NCBI GenBank assembly: GCA_902778145.1
Contig: CACYWW010000002.1
Span: forward strand, 1-64,000
Source: an uncultured Ruminococcus sp.
Lineage (GTDB): Bacteria; Bacillota; Clostridia; Oscillospirales; CAG-272
Direction of reading: 5' to 3'
Length of the DNA stretch: 64,000 nt
The notes beneath the pieces were generated by a model. That model made no database searches and was not told the origin of the DNA. It worked only from the letters and a program-made list of their open reading frames with translations. Position numbers and translations under genes: made by a program. Each line of letters opens with the position of its first letter. The first letter of the stretch is position 1. Of this stretch, positions 33,800 through 42,616 are shown one piece after another.

Positions 33800-36424
33800 T
33801 CATCTTTTGAAGAATGAGAACAGACCTCTGCGCTTGGGCTGTATCGAGAGCAGGTACTCGAATTTCTCCTTGAGGGCGAAATCCTGTGAAAACGCGCTCT
33901 CCGCGTCCTGCTTGAGCTGATCGAGCTTCTTGCTGTTGAGACGGTTGACCTTGTCGGCGACCTCCTGCAGCTCGTCCGCCCCGAGCGTGGTGAACACGAA
34001 TCTGAGGAATACGCAGAACTCGGAGTAATCGCTCTGGTGCTTCGCCTGGTCGAGCATCTCGTCGCAGAATACCTGGGTGAACTTCGACGACTGAGGCGTG
34101 TTGAAACGGAACAGACCGTATACGAACGGTATCTCCTCGGGCTCCACGTGCTCGCTGAACGGTTCGAGGATCCAGTTGAGGTACGCGTCCGATTCGGCGT
34201 CGGAGAAGCGGGTGAGATCTATCTGCTCCCTCGCCGTGAGGGAGGAGAACTGCGCCTTCCTGTTGTGGTAGTCCTTGCGGTTGTTTATGCCGGCGACGCA
34301 TACGCCGAAGACGAGGCAGAGCAGCTTTCCGGAAAGCTCCTTGCCGCGTATGTTGCATTCGTATTCTCCGACGTCGTTGATCTGCTTCTCGGTCTCCTTC
34401 GTGGGCTTGCTGAATCTCATCCTTGAGATCATGCCGTCCACTATCTCGTCGGATATGCTGATCGTGAGTCTTTCGTTCAGCAGTATGCCGAAGACGAGCT
34501 CCTGCGCCTCTTTCACGCTCTCGGGCTTTTTGCGCTTGAAATTCGCGTAGTATTCCTCAAGCGCCGTCGGCAGATATCTCTGCGCGTAATCGGACGAAGC
34601 GGTGAAGTAATTCGTATAATGCTCGTTTATCAGATCCGACGTCTTTCTCGTCTCATACGTCGAGATCATCTGACTGAGCACGGACCACATAAGATCGTAT
34701 TTCTCAGCCGCGGCGAGGAAATCGAACAGCTCGGTCCTTCTGTCTCCCATATGCGCCGCCGCCTGTTCGGAGAACGCGGTGACGAGGTTGACGCTCGCGG
34801 ACATACCGTCCTTGACTGTATCCGTAACGGATTCGAGGTTCTCCTCAACGGTGCAGAAGCGCTTCACGTCGTCGGTGAACAGCGAAAGCGCGTGGTCGGA
34901 CGCCGCCTTGTCCGTGCCGCATTCGTAGCGGTTCTTCATCACGGCGGAGAGGAAGCCGCCTATCTTGTCGGACGGAGAGAGGCATTCGTAGCTGCTGCCG
35001 TGCTTGTGCACGTATTCGGAGATCAGAGAAACGATGAAATCCGGCTTCCATTCGACGCTCTGGTAACCCGAGACGAACAGGAGCGCCTGACGGCTCTTTT
35101 CGGTCATCAGCTCGTCGGTAATATCGATGCCGCAGTCGGCGGTGAGCTCCCTCACCTGTTCGTAATATCCGCTGAACGCGCTCGACGTCATGTCGCGGGT
35201 GATCATTACTATCGGTACGGAGTCGACCGCGAGCGCACGGAAGCCGTTCTTCAGTATGTACGAGGCGTCGGGGTATACCGCCGACATGTATTTCAGAACT
35301 TTTATAAGATACGACGGCGCAAAGCCGAGCACCGCCTCGCTCACGCTGAGCATCGCCTCAAAGAGCATCAGCTTGCCGCCGTAACGCGCGTGCCTGCCGG
35401 AGTATTCGGCAATGCGGTCGAATTCGGCTTCGGTGACGGATCTGAAGGCGTCCGCGGAATTCGTCGCGTAGCAGTTGCTCGCGCGGCTCATGTGATATGC
35501 CGGGACGATCGCCGGGGTCACGCGTTCCGTATCGCAGAACAGCTCGACGTACGTGTGGAATACCTTGAGCGTCTCATAGTTGTGCTGCATCGTCTCCGAG
35601 ATGAACGCAAAGAATTCCTCATCTTCCGCGTAGGCGCCGGGATCGAAGCATTCACCCGAGGTGAGATCGAAAACGAAGAAGTTTTCGTCCTCGTGCAGAT
35701 CCCCGCCGTACGCGGTGCAGTTAGAGACGGCGCCGCAGATGTCAACGTCCGCGTGTCTCGGATCGTATGAATACGTGGAATACGAGATCTTTTTCGCGTA
35801 CGAAAGCGGGAGCGCGTAGTTCAGCGCCGCGATCCAGAGCACGGTGTTTTCCTGCTCGTCGCAGATGACTATACGCCGCTTTGTCTCCTCCTTGTGGATC
35901 AGCGCCCAGAGCATGTTCCTGAATACGCGGAAATTGTCCGGATGCGAGAGGAATTTCATCACCTTGTTGACGGTGACCGAGGTGCCGGTGGAGAGGACAG
36001 GCGCGCCGACGTAGCTGACGCCGGTCTCCGCGTTTATCGCGTCCGCTCCGGGAGCGGACAAGAACGACGGAGAATCGATGTACTCGCACGGATACGCTGC
36101 CGAATCCGTGTCATTGAACAGTATGGAATGGCTGATGTGGTTCATCCCGGAGCCGAACGGATCCTTGCCGAGGCAGGCGGAGCGGGTGATCGCGCACGAT
36201 CCGCCGGAATACCTGTACGTATATGATACGGGCATGCAGGCGATCAGCCTTTCCGAATACTCGGGCGAGGGATTTTCAAGCTCGGGCGCTTTATACTCGT
36301 AAAGCTTTTCCCCGAATTCGTTATGCCGCGGGAAATCACGGTCGGAGCTGAGGACGCCGAAGCCCGGCTCGCCTCCGTAAAGACCGCATTTGCGGCTCGT
36401 ATGTATGATCTGATGAAGGCTCAT
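33800..36424 (-). CDS. GTPase-associated protein 1-like (GAP1) large protein
   Basis: 874 residues, no signal peptide or membrane helix. The N-terminal region (IIHTSRKCGLYGGEPGFGVL, then HISHSILF and the IAALNYALPLSYAKKISYSTY stretch) resembles the GAP1-N domain of GTPase-associated protein 1. That family is described from predicted NTPase-centred conflict and signalling systems. The rest is long and helical, with a C-terminal segment rich in Lys and Glu. In known loci the partner is a GTPase gene; none is next to it here. AGGAG precedes the ATG. The assignment is from motif memory and moderate in confidence; alternatives are any large scaffold protein. Confidence 0.6.
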   Translation of the reverse strand: MSLHQIIHTSRKCGLYGGEPGFGVLSSDRDFPRHNEFGEKLYEYKAPELENPSPEYSERLIACMPVSYTYRYSGGSCAITRSACLGKDPFGSGMNHISHSILFNDTDSAAYPCEYIDSPSFLSAPGADAINAETGVSYVGAPVLSTGTSVTVNKVMKFLSHPDNFRVFRNMLWALIHKEETKRRIVICDEQENTVLWIAALNYALPLSYAKKISYSTYSYDPRHADVDICGAVSNCTAYGGDLHEDENFFVFDLTSGECFDPGAYAEDEEFFAFISETMQHNYETLKVFHTYVELFCDTERVTPAIVPAYHMSRASNCYATNSADAFRSVTEAEFDRIAEYSGRHARYGGKLMLFEAMLSVSEAVLGFAPSYLIKVLKYMSAVYPDASYILKNGFRALAVDSVPIVMITRDMTSSAFSGYYEQVRELTADCGIDITDELMTEKSRQALLFVSGYQSVEWKPDFIVSLISEYVHKHGSSYECLSPSDKIGGFLSAVMKNRYECGTDKAASDHALSLFTDDVKRFCTVEENLESVTDTVKDGMSASVNLVTAFSEQAAAHMGDRRTELFDFLAAAEKYDLMWSVLSQMISTYETRKTSDLINEHYTNYFTASSDYAQRYLPTALEEYYANFKRKKPESVKEAQELVFGILLNERLTISISDEIVDGMISRMRFSKPTKETEKQINDVGEYECNIRGKELSGKLLCLVFGVCVAGINNRKDYHNRKAQFSSLTAREQIDLTRFSDAESDAYLNWILEPFSEHVEPEEIPFVYGLFRFNTPQSSKFTQVFCDEMLDQAKHQSDYSEFCVFLRFVFTTLGADELQEVADKVNRLNSKKLDQLKQDAESAFSQDFALKEKFEYLLSIQPKRRGLFSFFKR

Positions 36425-36473
36425 ATTATATAACTCCTGTTTACTCAGTTTTGAGGATACTATCTTATTCTAT

Positions 36474-36502
36474 ATCATATCACAATATTTTGCGAATTGC
36501 AA
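36474..36502 (-). promoter_or_regulatory. Promoter of the GAP1-like gene
   Basis: Minus-strand TTGCAA (36502-36497), 17 bases, TATGAT (36479-36474). The leader to the start codon is about 45 bases and AT-rich. Confidence 0.55.
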
Positions 36503-36545
36503 GATGATAATCAAAATTTACAAATGATATAAATATGAAAGCCTC

Positions 36546-36574
36546 TTGACACAGCGGCAGGAAATGGATATAAT
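36546..36574 (+). promoter_or_regulatory. Consensus sigma-A promoter
   Basis: TTGACA (36546-36551), 17-base spacer, TATAAT (36569-36574). It drives the small helical protein gene at 36598. Confidence 0.88.
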
Positions 36575-36597
36575 GGATAAAAAGAGAGGTGAACGGA

Positions 36598-36900
36598 TTG
36601 AGTCTCAAGGATGATCTGAGGATAACGGGCGAGGCGGCGAAGAGGACGTTCCGCGGCTTTTACAGGTCTGTGAAGCTGACGGTAAAGGCGGCGTCGGATA
36701 AACTGAACGACACGCCTCAAAAGGAGAACGAGCTGTCGGGCGAGGGTCTGAAGCAAAGCTGGCTTGAAGTCGGCTCCGATCTCGGGCAGACCGGGCTTTC
36801 GCTCGGCAAGGTCATTGTCGGCGCCTCGAAGAAAGCCGCCGGCGCCGCGTACAACGCGCTTGAAAGAGCCGAGGATTCGATAGAAAAGCACAGAAAATAA
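36598..36900 (+). CDS. Small helical hypothetical protein
   Basis: 100 residues. TTG at 36598 is taken as the start because GAGAGGTG lies 6-7 bases before it; the in-frame GTG at 36589 is inside that ribosome site. The chain is amphipathic and helical, with two halves of similar character (SLKDDLRITGEAAKRTF and SWLEVGSDLGQTGLSLGKVI). It ends in a charged helix ERAEDSIEKHRK. It has its own consensus promoter and a terminator, so it is a single-gene transcript that may be abundant. No family recognised. Confidence 0.78.
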   Translation: MSLKDDLRITGEAAKRTFRGFYRSVKLTVKAASDKLNDTPQKENELSGEGLKQSWLEVGSDLGQTGLSLGKVIVGASKKAAGAAYNALERAEDSIEKHRK

Positions 36901-36922
36901 CGTGACGGAGCGCCTCGGCGCC

Positions 36923-36955
36923 GCCGGACCGGAGATTGTTTCCGGTCCGGCTTTT
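36923..36955 (+). terminator. Rho-independent terminator
   Basis: An 11-bp perfect stem GCCGGACCGGA / TCCGGTCCGGC (36923-36933, 36941-36951) with a 7-base loop, then TTTT. It ends the small helical gene transcript before the MarR promoter. Confidence 0.9.
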
Positions 36956-36996
36956 CCGTGTTCACAAAAAGGTTTCAATCGCGCGAAAAAACGATG

Positions 36997-37036
36997 TTGA
37001 CACGGCGCCCGCGCCGTAGTACAATTAACACGTTAA
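36997..37036 (+). promoter_or_regulatory. marR promoter with candidate MarR operator
   Basis: TTGACA (36997-37002), 17 bases, TACAAT (37020-37025). Directly over and after the -10 is the inverted repeat TTAAC-ac-GTTAA (37025-37036), and TACGTTAA recurs a few bases downstream. MarR proteins commonly repress their own promoter at such AT-rich palindromes, so autoregulation of the MarR-exporter operon is likely. Confidence 0.65.
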
Positions 37037-37062
37037 ATTTCAATACGTTAAGAAAGGTGAAT

Positions 37063-37530
37063 ATGAAAAACGGGAATGAAACGACGCGTGCGCAGGAGGC
37101 GGTGAGGCTCCTGATGCACACCGACAGACTGCACCGCAGCGCGATAGAGACGCAGGTGGAGAAGCTCGGGATCCACAGAAGTCAGCATATAGTGCTGATG
37201 AACATAGCCGCGTGCGAGGACGGGACGAATCAGTCGAGGATAGCCAAATGTCTGAACATAAGCGACGCCGCCGTCTCCGTCACCGTAAAGAAGCTTGAGA
37301 AGGCGGGACTCGTGAGCCGCCATGACGGAAAGGACGACGCACGGGAGAAAAAGGTCAGCCTCACCGAAGAGGGCAGGCGCACGGCGGAGCAGACTCACGT
37401 CATGTTCACGCGTGTCGATGACGCGATGTGCAGCGGTATGACAGACCGGGAGCTTGACGCGCTCTGCCTTGCCCTGTCAAAAATGATCGAAAATCTGAAG
37501 TGTATCGCGGAGGGGCCCGAAAGAGAATGA
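37063..37530 (+). CDS. MarR-family transcriptional regulator
   Basis: 155 residues from the ATG at 37063, which has GAAAGGTG upstream. The frame is open further upstream, but that part lies in the promoter. The winged helix is QSRIAKCLNISDAAVSVTVKKLEKAGLVSRHDGKDDAREKKVSLTEEGR, with the DxR of the wing. Helical dimerisation segments flank it. It overlaps the exporter gene by 4 bases and is probably a ligand-responsive repressor of that ABC pair. Confidence 0.92.
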   Translation: MKNGNETTRAQEAVRLLMHTDRLHRSAIETQVEKLGIHRSQHIVLMNIAACEDGTNQSRIAKCLNISDAAVSVTVKKLEKAGLVSRHDGKDDAREKKVSLTEEGRRTAEQTHVMFTRVDDAMCSGMTDRELDALCLALSKMIENLKCIAEGPERE

Positions 37531-39266
37531 AGAAGTGGTTCAAATACATAAGACCGTATCTGCCCTATTTTATTGCGGGTCCGCTCTGTATGCTGATAGA
37601 GGTGGCGGGCGAGGCGGTGATGCCGCGTCTGCTCGGCATACTCATAAACAACGCGAACGCCGGTACGCTCACAACGGGCAAAAGTATGCTGACGATGGTA
37701 CTGATGATCGTCATAGCGCTCATAATGATGGCGGGCGGCGTCGGCGGCGCGTATTTCGCGTCAAAGGCGTCCGTAAACTTCGCCGCGGATCTGCGCGCCG
37801 ACGTTTACGCGAGGGTGCAGACGTTCTCGTTTGAGAACATAGACAAATTCTCAACGGGTTCTCTCGTCACGAGACTGACAAACGACGTCACGCAGATGCA
37901 GAACCTGATAAACATGATGATGCGCATGGCGCTCCGGGCGCCCGGTATGATGATCGCCTCGCTCATCATGGCGATAATCCTGAAACCGAAGCTTTCGATC
38001 GTCTTCACCGTCAGCATCCCCGTTATGCTGATAGCCGTCGGCTTCATAATTCTCACCGGCTTTCCGAGATTTTCAAAGGTGCAGACGAAGCTTGATAAGC
38101 TCAATTCGACGGTGCAGGAAAACGTGACGAACGTCCGAGTCGTCAAGAGCTTTGTCCGCGAGGATCACGAAACCGGCAAATTCAGAGCGGCGAACAGGGA
38201 TCTGAAGAACACGAGCATGTCCGCGGCGAAGGTCATGATCTTCATGCAGCCGGTGATGACGCTCATAATGAACGTGACCGTCGTCGTAGTCGTTCTGATC
38301 GGCAGCCGCCTCGTGCTTGACAGCAAAGGCGCGGAAATGCTGCCGGGCGACCTTTCGTCATTTCTCATGTACGTCACGCAGATACTCATGTCGCTCGTCA
38401 TGGTGACGTTCATGCTTACGTTCTCATCGCGTGCGATGGCATCCGCGCGCCGTATAAGAGAGGTGCTCGATGAGCCGGTCGACCTGAATGACGACAACGC
38501 CGCGCATAAGGAGCTTACGGTAAAGGAAGGCGGGATCGAATTCAGAAACGTCTCCTTCCGCTATTACAAGAACAGCGAGGACAAGGTGCTCGACAGTATA
38601 GATCTTAAGATCCCCGCGGGAAGCACTGTCGGCATAATCGGCTCGACCGGCTGCGGCAAGACCACGCTCGTCTCCATGATACCGCGTCTTTACGACTGCG
38701 ACGAGGGAGAGGTGCTGGTGGACGGCGTGAACGTCCGCGATTATTCGCTCGTCAATCTGCGTGACGGCATCGGCATGGTCCTTCAGAAAAACACGCTTTT
38801 CTCCGGTACGATAGCCGAGAACCTGCGCTGGGGCGACGAGGACGCGGACGATGAGACGGTCAGACGCATGGCTGAATACGCTCAGGCGGACAAATTCGTC
38901 TCTTCGTTCAAAAACGGCTACGATACTATGCTCGATCAGGGCGGAAACAACGTTTCCGGCGGTCAGAAGCAGCGTCTGTGTATTGCGCGCGCACTTCTGA
39001 AACAGCCGAAGATACTGATCCTCGACGACAGCACGAGCGCGGTCGATACAGCGACCGAGGCGATGATAAGAAAAGCCTTCCGGGAGGAGCTTCAGGGCAG
39101 CACGAAGATAATAATAGCGCAGAGGATCTCGTCGGTCATGGAATCCGACATGATAATAGTCATGAACGACGGCAGGATAACTGGCGTCGGAACGCACGGC
39201 GAGCTGCTTGAAAACAACGTGGAATACCGCGAGATATACGAATCGCAGACGGGAGGTAAGGACTGA
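37527..39266 (+). CDS. ABC exporter half, degenerate-site subunit
   Basis: 579 residues from the ATG that overlaps the marR stop. Six-helix exporter membrane domain, then an ATPase domain: Walker A GSTGCGKTT, signature VSGGQKQR, Walker B ILILDDSTSAVDT. The residue after the Walker B Asp is Asp rather than the catalytic Glu. This is the mark of the degenerate subunit in heterodimeric exporters (TM287/288, BmrCD, LmrCD type). The partner gene follows with a 1-base overlap. Cargo is unknown; MarR control suggests a toxic or xenobiotic compound. Confidence 0.92.
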   Translation: MKKWFKYIRPYLPYFIAGPLCMLIEVAGEAVMPRLLGILINNANAGTLTTGKSMLTMVLMIVIALIMMAGGVGGAYFASKASVNFAADLRADVYARVQTFSFENIDKFSTGSLVTRLTNDVTQMQNLINMMMRMALRAPGMMIASLIMAIILKPKLSIVFTVSIPVMLIAVGFIILTGFPRFSKVQTKLDKLNSTVQENVTNVRVVKSFVREDHETGKFRAANRDLKNTSMSAAKVMIFMQPVMTLIMNVTVVVVVLIGSRLVLDSKGAEMLPGDLSSFLMYVTQILMSLVMVTFMLTFSSRAMASARRIREVLDEPVDLNDDNAAHKELTVKEGGIEFRNVSFRYYKNSEDKVLDSIDLKIPAGSTVGIIGSTGCGKTTLVSMIPRLYDCDEGEVLVDGVNVRDYSLVNLRDGIGMVLQKNTLFSGTIAENLRWGDEDADDETVRRMAEYAQADKFVSSFKNGYDTMLDQGGNNVSGGQKQRLCIARALLKQPKILILDDSTSAVDTATEAMIRKAFREELQGSTKIIIAQRISSVMESDMIIVMNDGRITGVGTHGELLENNVEYREIYESQTGGKD

Positions 39267-41215
39267 TGCCGAGAAACATAGAACAGCTGAGAGCTCAGTA
39301 CAACAGCGTCGCGTCGAATAAAAAACAGACGGGACCGCAGGGTCCCCGCGGAGGAGGCCCCGGCGTCCGCGGCGCTTCCGGCAAACCGAAGGATGCAAAA
39401 AAGACGCTCTCGCGCCTTGTCTCATACGCAAAGGGATATACCGGCAGGATAATCGCCGTGCTGCTTTGCATGGTCGTAAGCACCGTTACGTCGCTGATAG
39501 GCGGATATATGCTCGCGCCGGTCATCAACAAGCTGACCGCGGCGGTGGCGCCGGAAATGGCGGAAAAGCTGAGCGTGCTTGAGGAGAGGGTCGGAAACTA
39601 CGTCGGCGCGTTCGCCTCGGGCGTTCTCGGATCGGACGGCGTGTTCACGTACATAGTCGCGGCGATGATCATACTCGGTACCGTGTATCTCGTCGGCGTC
39701 GCGACGACTTATATTCAGAGCAGACTGATGCTTTCCGTCTCTCAGGGGATTATAGAGAAGATCAGGAACGACCTTTTCGAAAAGCTTCAGAGACTCCCCG
39801 TCCGCTATTTCGACGGACATCCCACGGGCGAGATAATGTCCCGCTTCACGAATGATATTGATAATATCGACGTTATGATCAACAACTCGCTCACCTCGCT
39901 CATATCGGGCGCGGTGACGCTGATCGGCACGCTCGTTTTCATGATAAGCACGAGCTGGATACTGACGCTGATCGTCGTGGCGTTCTTCCCGATATTCGCG
40001 ATAGGCGGCGCGAAGATCGCCGGCATTTCCCGCAAGCACTACGTGAGCCAGCAGGCTGCGCTCGGCGCCGTCAACGGCTACATGGAGGAGACGGTAACGG
40101 GACAGAAGGTCATAAAGGTCTTCAATCACGAGGACGAATGCATTGAGGAATTCGGGCTTCTGAACGACGATATGCGCGACAAGCAGTTCAAGGCGCAGTT
40201 CTGGGGCGGTATAGTCGGCCCGATTATGGGCAATACGTCGCAGATCACCCTCGCCGTGACTATCGGCGTCGGCGGTATACTCATGATAAACGGACTGCTC
40301 GGCGCCGGCGGCCTCACGGTCTTCTCGCAGTACGCGAGACAGTTCTCGATGCCGATAAACCAGATCTCACAGCAGATGGCGACGGTGTTCGCCGCGCTTG
40401 CGGGAGCCGAGCGCGTTTTCGAGGTGATGGACACGGATCCGGAGGCCGCCGACCGTGAGGGCGCGTTGGATCCCGGTGAGATCAAGGGCGACGTAAGGCT
40501 TGACGACGTGACGTTCGGCTACGTTCCCGGAAAGACTGTGCTCAAGCACATAAGCCTTTACGCGAAGCCCGGGCAGAAGATAGCGTTCGTCGGCTCAACC
40601 GGAGCCGGAAAAACGACGGTTACGAACCTGCTCAACCGCTTCTATGACATAGACGAGGGCAGGATAACGATCGACGGAGTCGATATCAAGGACATAAAGC
40701 GCGACGTACTGCGCAAAAACATCGCCATGGTGCTCCAGGACACGCACCTTTTCACCGGCACGGTGATGGAGAACATCAGATACGGCCGCCTCGACGCGAC
40801 GGACGAGGAGGTCATCGAGGCGGCGAAGACCGCGTCCGCCCACAGCTTCATAATGAGGCTGTCGGACGGATACAATACGATGCTCGAGGGCGACGGCGCG
40901 AACCTTTCGCAGGGACAGAGACAGCTTCTGAATATAGCGCGAGCGGCGCTTTCGAAGGCTCCGATCCTCGTTCTCGACGAGGCGACGAGCTCGGTCGACA
41001 CGCGTACCGAGCGCCATATCGAGCACGGTATGGACAGACTGATGAAAAACAGGACGACGTTCGTGATAGCTCACCGTCTTTCGACGGTCCGCAACAGCAA
41101 CGCGATCATGGTGCTTGAGGCGGGTGAGATCATCGAGCGCGGCAGCCACGAGGAGCTGCTCGCCATGAAGGGCAGATACTACGAGCTGTACACGGGCAAG
41201 AAAGAGCTTGACTGA
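39266..41215 (+). CDS. ABC exporter half, catalytic subunit
   Basis: 649 residues. An N-terminal cytosolic extension of ~45 residues rich in Gly, Pro and Lys precedes the membrane domain. The ATPase has Walker A GSTGAGKTT, signature LSQGQRQ and Walker B ILVLDEATSSVDT with the catalytic Glu, followed by the H-loop IAHRLSTV. An extra ~35-residue segment between the first two helices (APEMAEKLSVLEERVGNYVGAF) is typical of this half in Firmicutes pairs. It forms a heterodimer with the preceding gene product. It overlaps trmK by 1 base. Confidence 0.93.
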   Translation: MPRNIEQLRAQYNSVASNKKQTGPQGPRGGGPGVRGASGKPKDAKKTLSRLVSYAKGYTGRIIAVLLCMVVSTVTSLIGGYMLAPVINKLTAAVAPEMAEKLSVLEERVGNYVGAFASGVLGSDGVFTYIVAAMIILGTVYLVGVATTYIQSRLMLSVSQGIIEKIRNDLFEKLQRLPVRYFDGHPTGEIMSRFTNDIDNIDVMINNSLTSLISGAVTLIGTLVFMISTSWILTLIVVAFFPIFAIGGAKIAGISRKHYVSQQAALGAVNGYMEETVTGQKVIKVFNHEDECIEEFGLLNDDMRDKQFKAQFWGGIVGPIMGNTSQITLAVTIGVGGILMINGLLGAGGLTVFSQYARQFSMPINQISQQMATVFAALAGAERVFEVMDTDPEAADREGALDPGEIKGDVRLDDVTFGYVPGKTVLKHISLYAKPGQKIAFVGSTGAGKTTVTNLLNRFYDIDEGRITIDGVDIKDIKRDVLRKNIAMVLQDTHLFTGTVMENIRYGRLDATDEEVIEAAKTASAHSFIMRLSDGYNTMLEGDGANLSQGQRQLLNIARAALSKAPILVLDEATSSVDTRTERHIEHGMDRLMKNRTTFVIAHRLSTVRNSNAIMVLEAGEIIERGSHEELLAMKGRYYELYTGKKELD

Positions 41216-41895
41216 TGAAGAGGCTCAATACCGTTCTGTCGCTGATAGACGGCGGCTGCAGGCTTGCCGATATCGGATGCGACCACGCGTATATAGTGAT
41301 CGAGGCGCTGCGTTCAGGCGCCGCCTCGTTCGCTTACGCGTCTGATATAAGGCCCGGACCGCTCAGCCGGGCGAGGGACAACATAGCCGCCGCTGGGCTT
41401 TCGGACAGAGTCACGATCAGGCTTGCGGACGGACTTTCTGACGCGGAGGGATTCTCGCCGGATACGATAGTGATCGCCGGTATGGGAGGAGAGCTCATAT
41501 CCCGGATAATCGACGAGGCGCCCTTCGTCCGCTCGGAAAGCATAAAACTCATAATACAGCCGATGACGGGGCACGGGAAGATCCGCAGGTATCTTCTTGA
41601 AAACGGATATCACATATACCGCGAGCGCATCGCGCAGGAGGGCAAGCACGTCTATCAGATCTTTCAGGCATCGTACGGCGGCGAGCCGCAGGATTACTCG
41701 CCCGCTGAGCTCGAAACGGGGCGGGATCATGAGGACACGGAGCTTCTGCCTCAGCTTTACGCCAAATATATAAAAAAATTCAACAACATCGTAAACGGAC
41801 GCGGCGAGGACTCGAAGGGCCGCGGCGACGTCGGCGCCATACTTGACGAATTGAAGGAAAAATATGAAAACATCACAGCTTTACAAAAATCTTGA
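41215..41895 (+). CDS. trmK: tRNA (adenine(22)-N1)-methyltransferase
   Basis: 226 residues. SAM-dependent methyltransferase for m1A22 of tRNA. The SAM-binding region is RLADIGCDHAYIVIEAL, and the family motif IVIAGMGGELISRIID and the C-terminal IIQPMTGHGKIRRYLLENGYHI are clear. A coiled-coil C-terminal tail follows. It overlaps the Nif3-like gene by 32 bases; trmK next to this gene is a conserved pair in Firmicutes. Confidence 0.94.
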   Translation: MKRLNTVLSLIDGGCRLADIGCDHAYIVIEALRSGAASFAYASDIRPGPLSRARDNIAAAGLSDRVTIRLADGLSDAEGFSPDTIVIAGMGGELISRIIDEAPFVRSESIKLIIQPMTGHGKIRRYLLENGYHIYRERIAQEGKHVYQIFQASYGGEPQDYSPAELETGRDHEDTELLPQLYAKYIKKFNNIVNGRGEDSKGRGDVGAILDELKEKYENITALQKS

Positions 41896-42616
41896 AGAAC
41901 TTCTTTCGCCTCAGCTGTCATGCACGTGGGACAACGACGGGCTATCCGTTCTGCCGGAGCCCGGTCACGAGAGCAGACGTGTGCTCGTGAGCCTTGACGT
42001 GAGGGAAGAGGTCATAGAATATGCCGAAAAGAACGGATTCGACACTGTCATCACTCACCACCCGCTGATCTTTTCGGGGCTCAAGGAGCTGTCCGGAAAG
42101 ACAGTCGTATCCGGCAAGGCGGCGAGGCTCATACGCGCGGGGATAGCCGCGATGAGCTTCCACACGAGATTCGACGCGGCGGACGGCGGCGTCTCCGACG
42201 TGCTTTGCCGCACGCTCGGACTTGAACCGTGCATGAAGTTCGGAGAAGGAGACTGCGGCAGGATATGCGACGCCGGGGAGATGACGTTCGGCGGATTTGC
42301 AAAAAAAGCAAAGGAGATCTTCGGCACGGCGCACTTCTTCTGTGAAAAAGGCGGGGATACCGTGCGCCGCATAGCCGTGTGCGGCGGTTCCGCCGGCGAT
42401 CTTGTCGCCGACGCGATATCGCTCGGCGCGGATACGATGATCTGCGGCGAGATGAGATACCATTCCGCCATAGACGCGGCTGATTCCGGACTTTCCGTCA
42501 TCTGCGTCGGTCACTACGAGTCGGAGGCTCCGGCGCTGATGCGCCTTTCGGAGCTCGTGCGCGAGGCGGGAGCGGAGGAGATCGTGATATACGAGGTGAA
42601 GCAGTATGCCGTTTGA
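41864..42616 (+). CDS. Nif3-like dinuclear metal centre protein
   Basis: 250 residues, the short form of the DUF34/NIF3 family without the middle PII-like domain of YqfO. The metal ligands are visible as VITHHPLIF (His-His), FHTRFDAADGGVSDVL and the C-terminal VGHYESEAP. SCTWDNDGLSV near the start is also family-typical. Its biochemical role is unsettled (GTP cyclohydrolase I-like or nucleotide hydrolase have been proposed). The start lies inside trmK and the end overlaps rqcH by 11 bases. Confidence 0.93.
   Translation: MKTSQLYKNLEELLSPQLSCTWDNDGLSVLPEPGHESRRVLVSLDVREEVIEYAEKNGFDTVITHHPLIFSGLKELSGKTVVSGKAARLIRAGIAAMSFHTRFDAADGGVSDVLCRTLGLEPCMKFGEGDCGRICDAGEMTFGGFAKKAKEIFGTAHFFCEKGGDTVRRIAVCGGSAGDLVADAISLGADTMICGEMRYHSAIDAADSGLSVICVGHYESEAPALMRLSELVREAGAEEIVIYEVKQYAV

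Noticed and set aside
32250..34358. 702-codon open frame on the minus strand
   Set aside because: Antisense to two secreted-protein genes and running through a bidirectional terminator into the GAP1-like gene; no ribosome site; composition typical of a GC-rich shadow frame.
36958..37062. Longer N-terminus for the MarR protein
   Set aside because: The extra 35 codons contain the promoter and operator; ATG 37063 has a good ribosome site and gives the normal family length.
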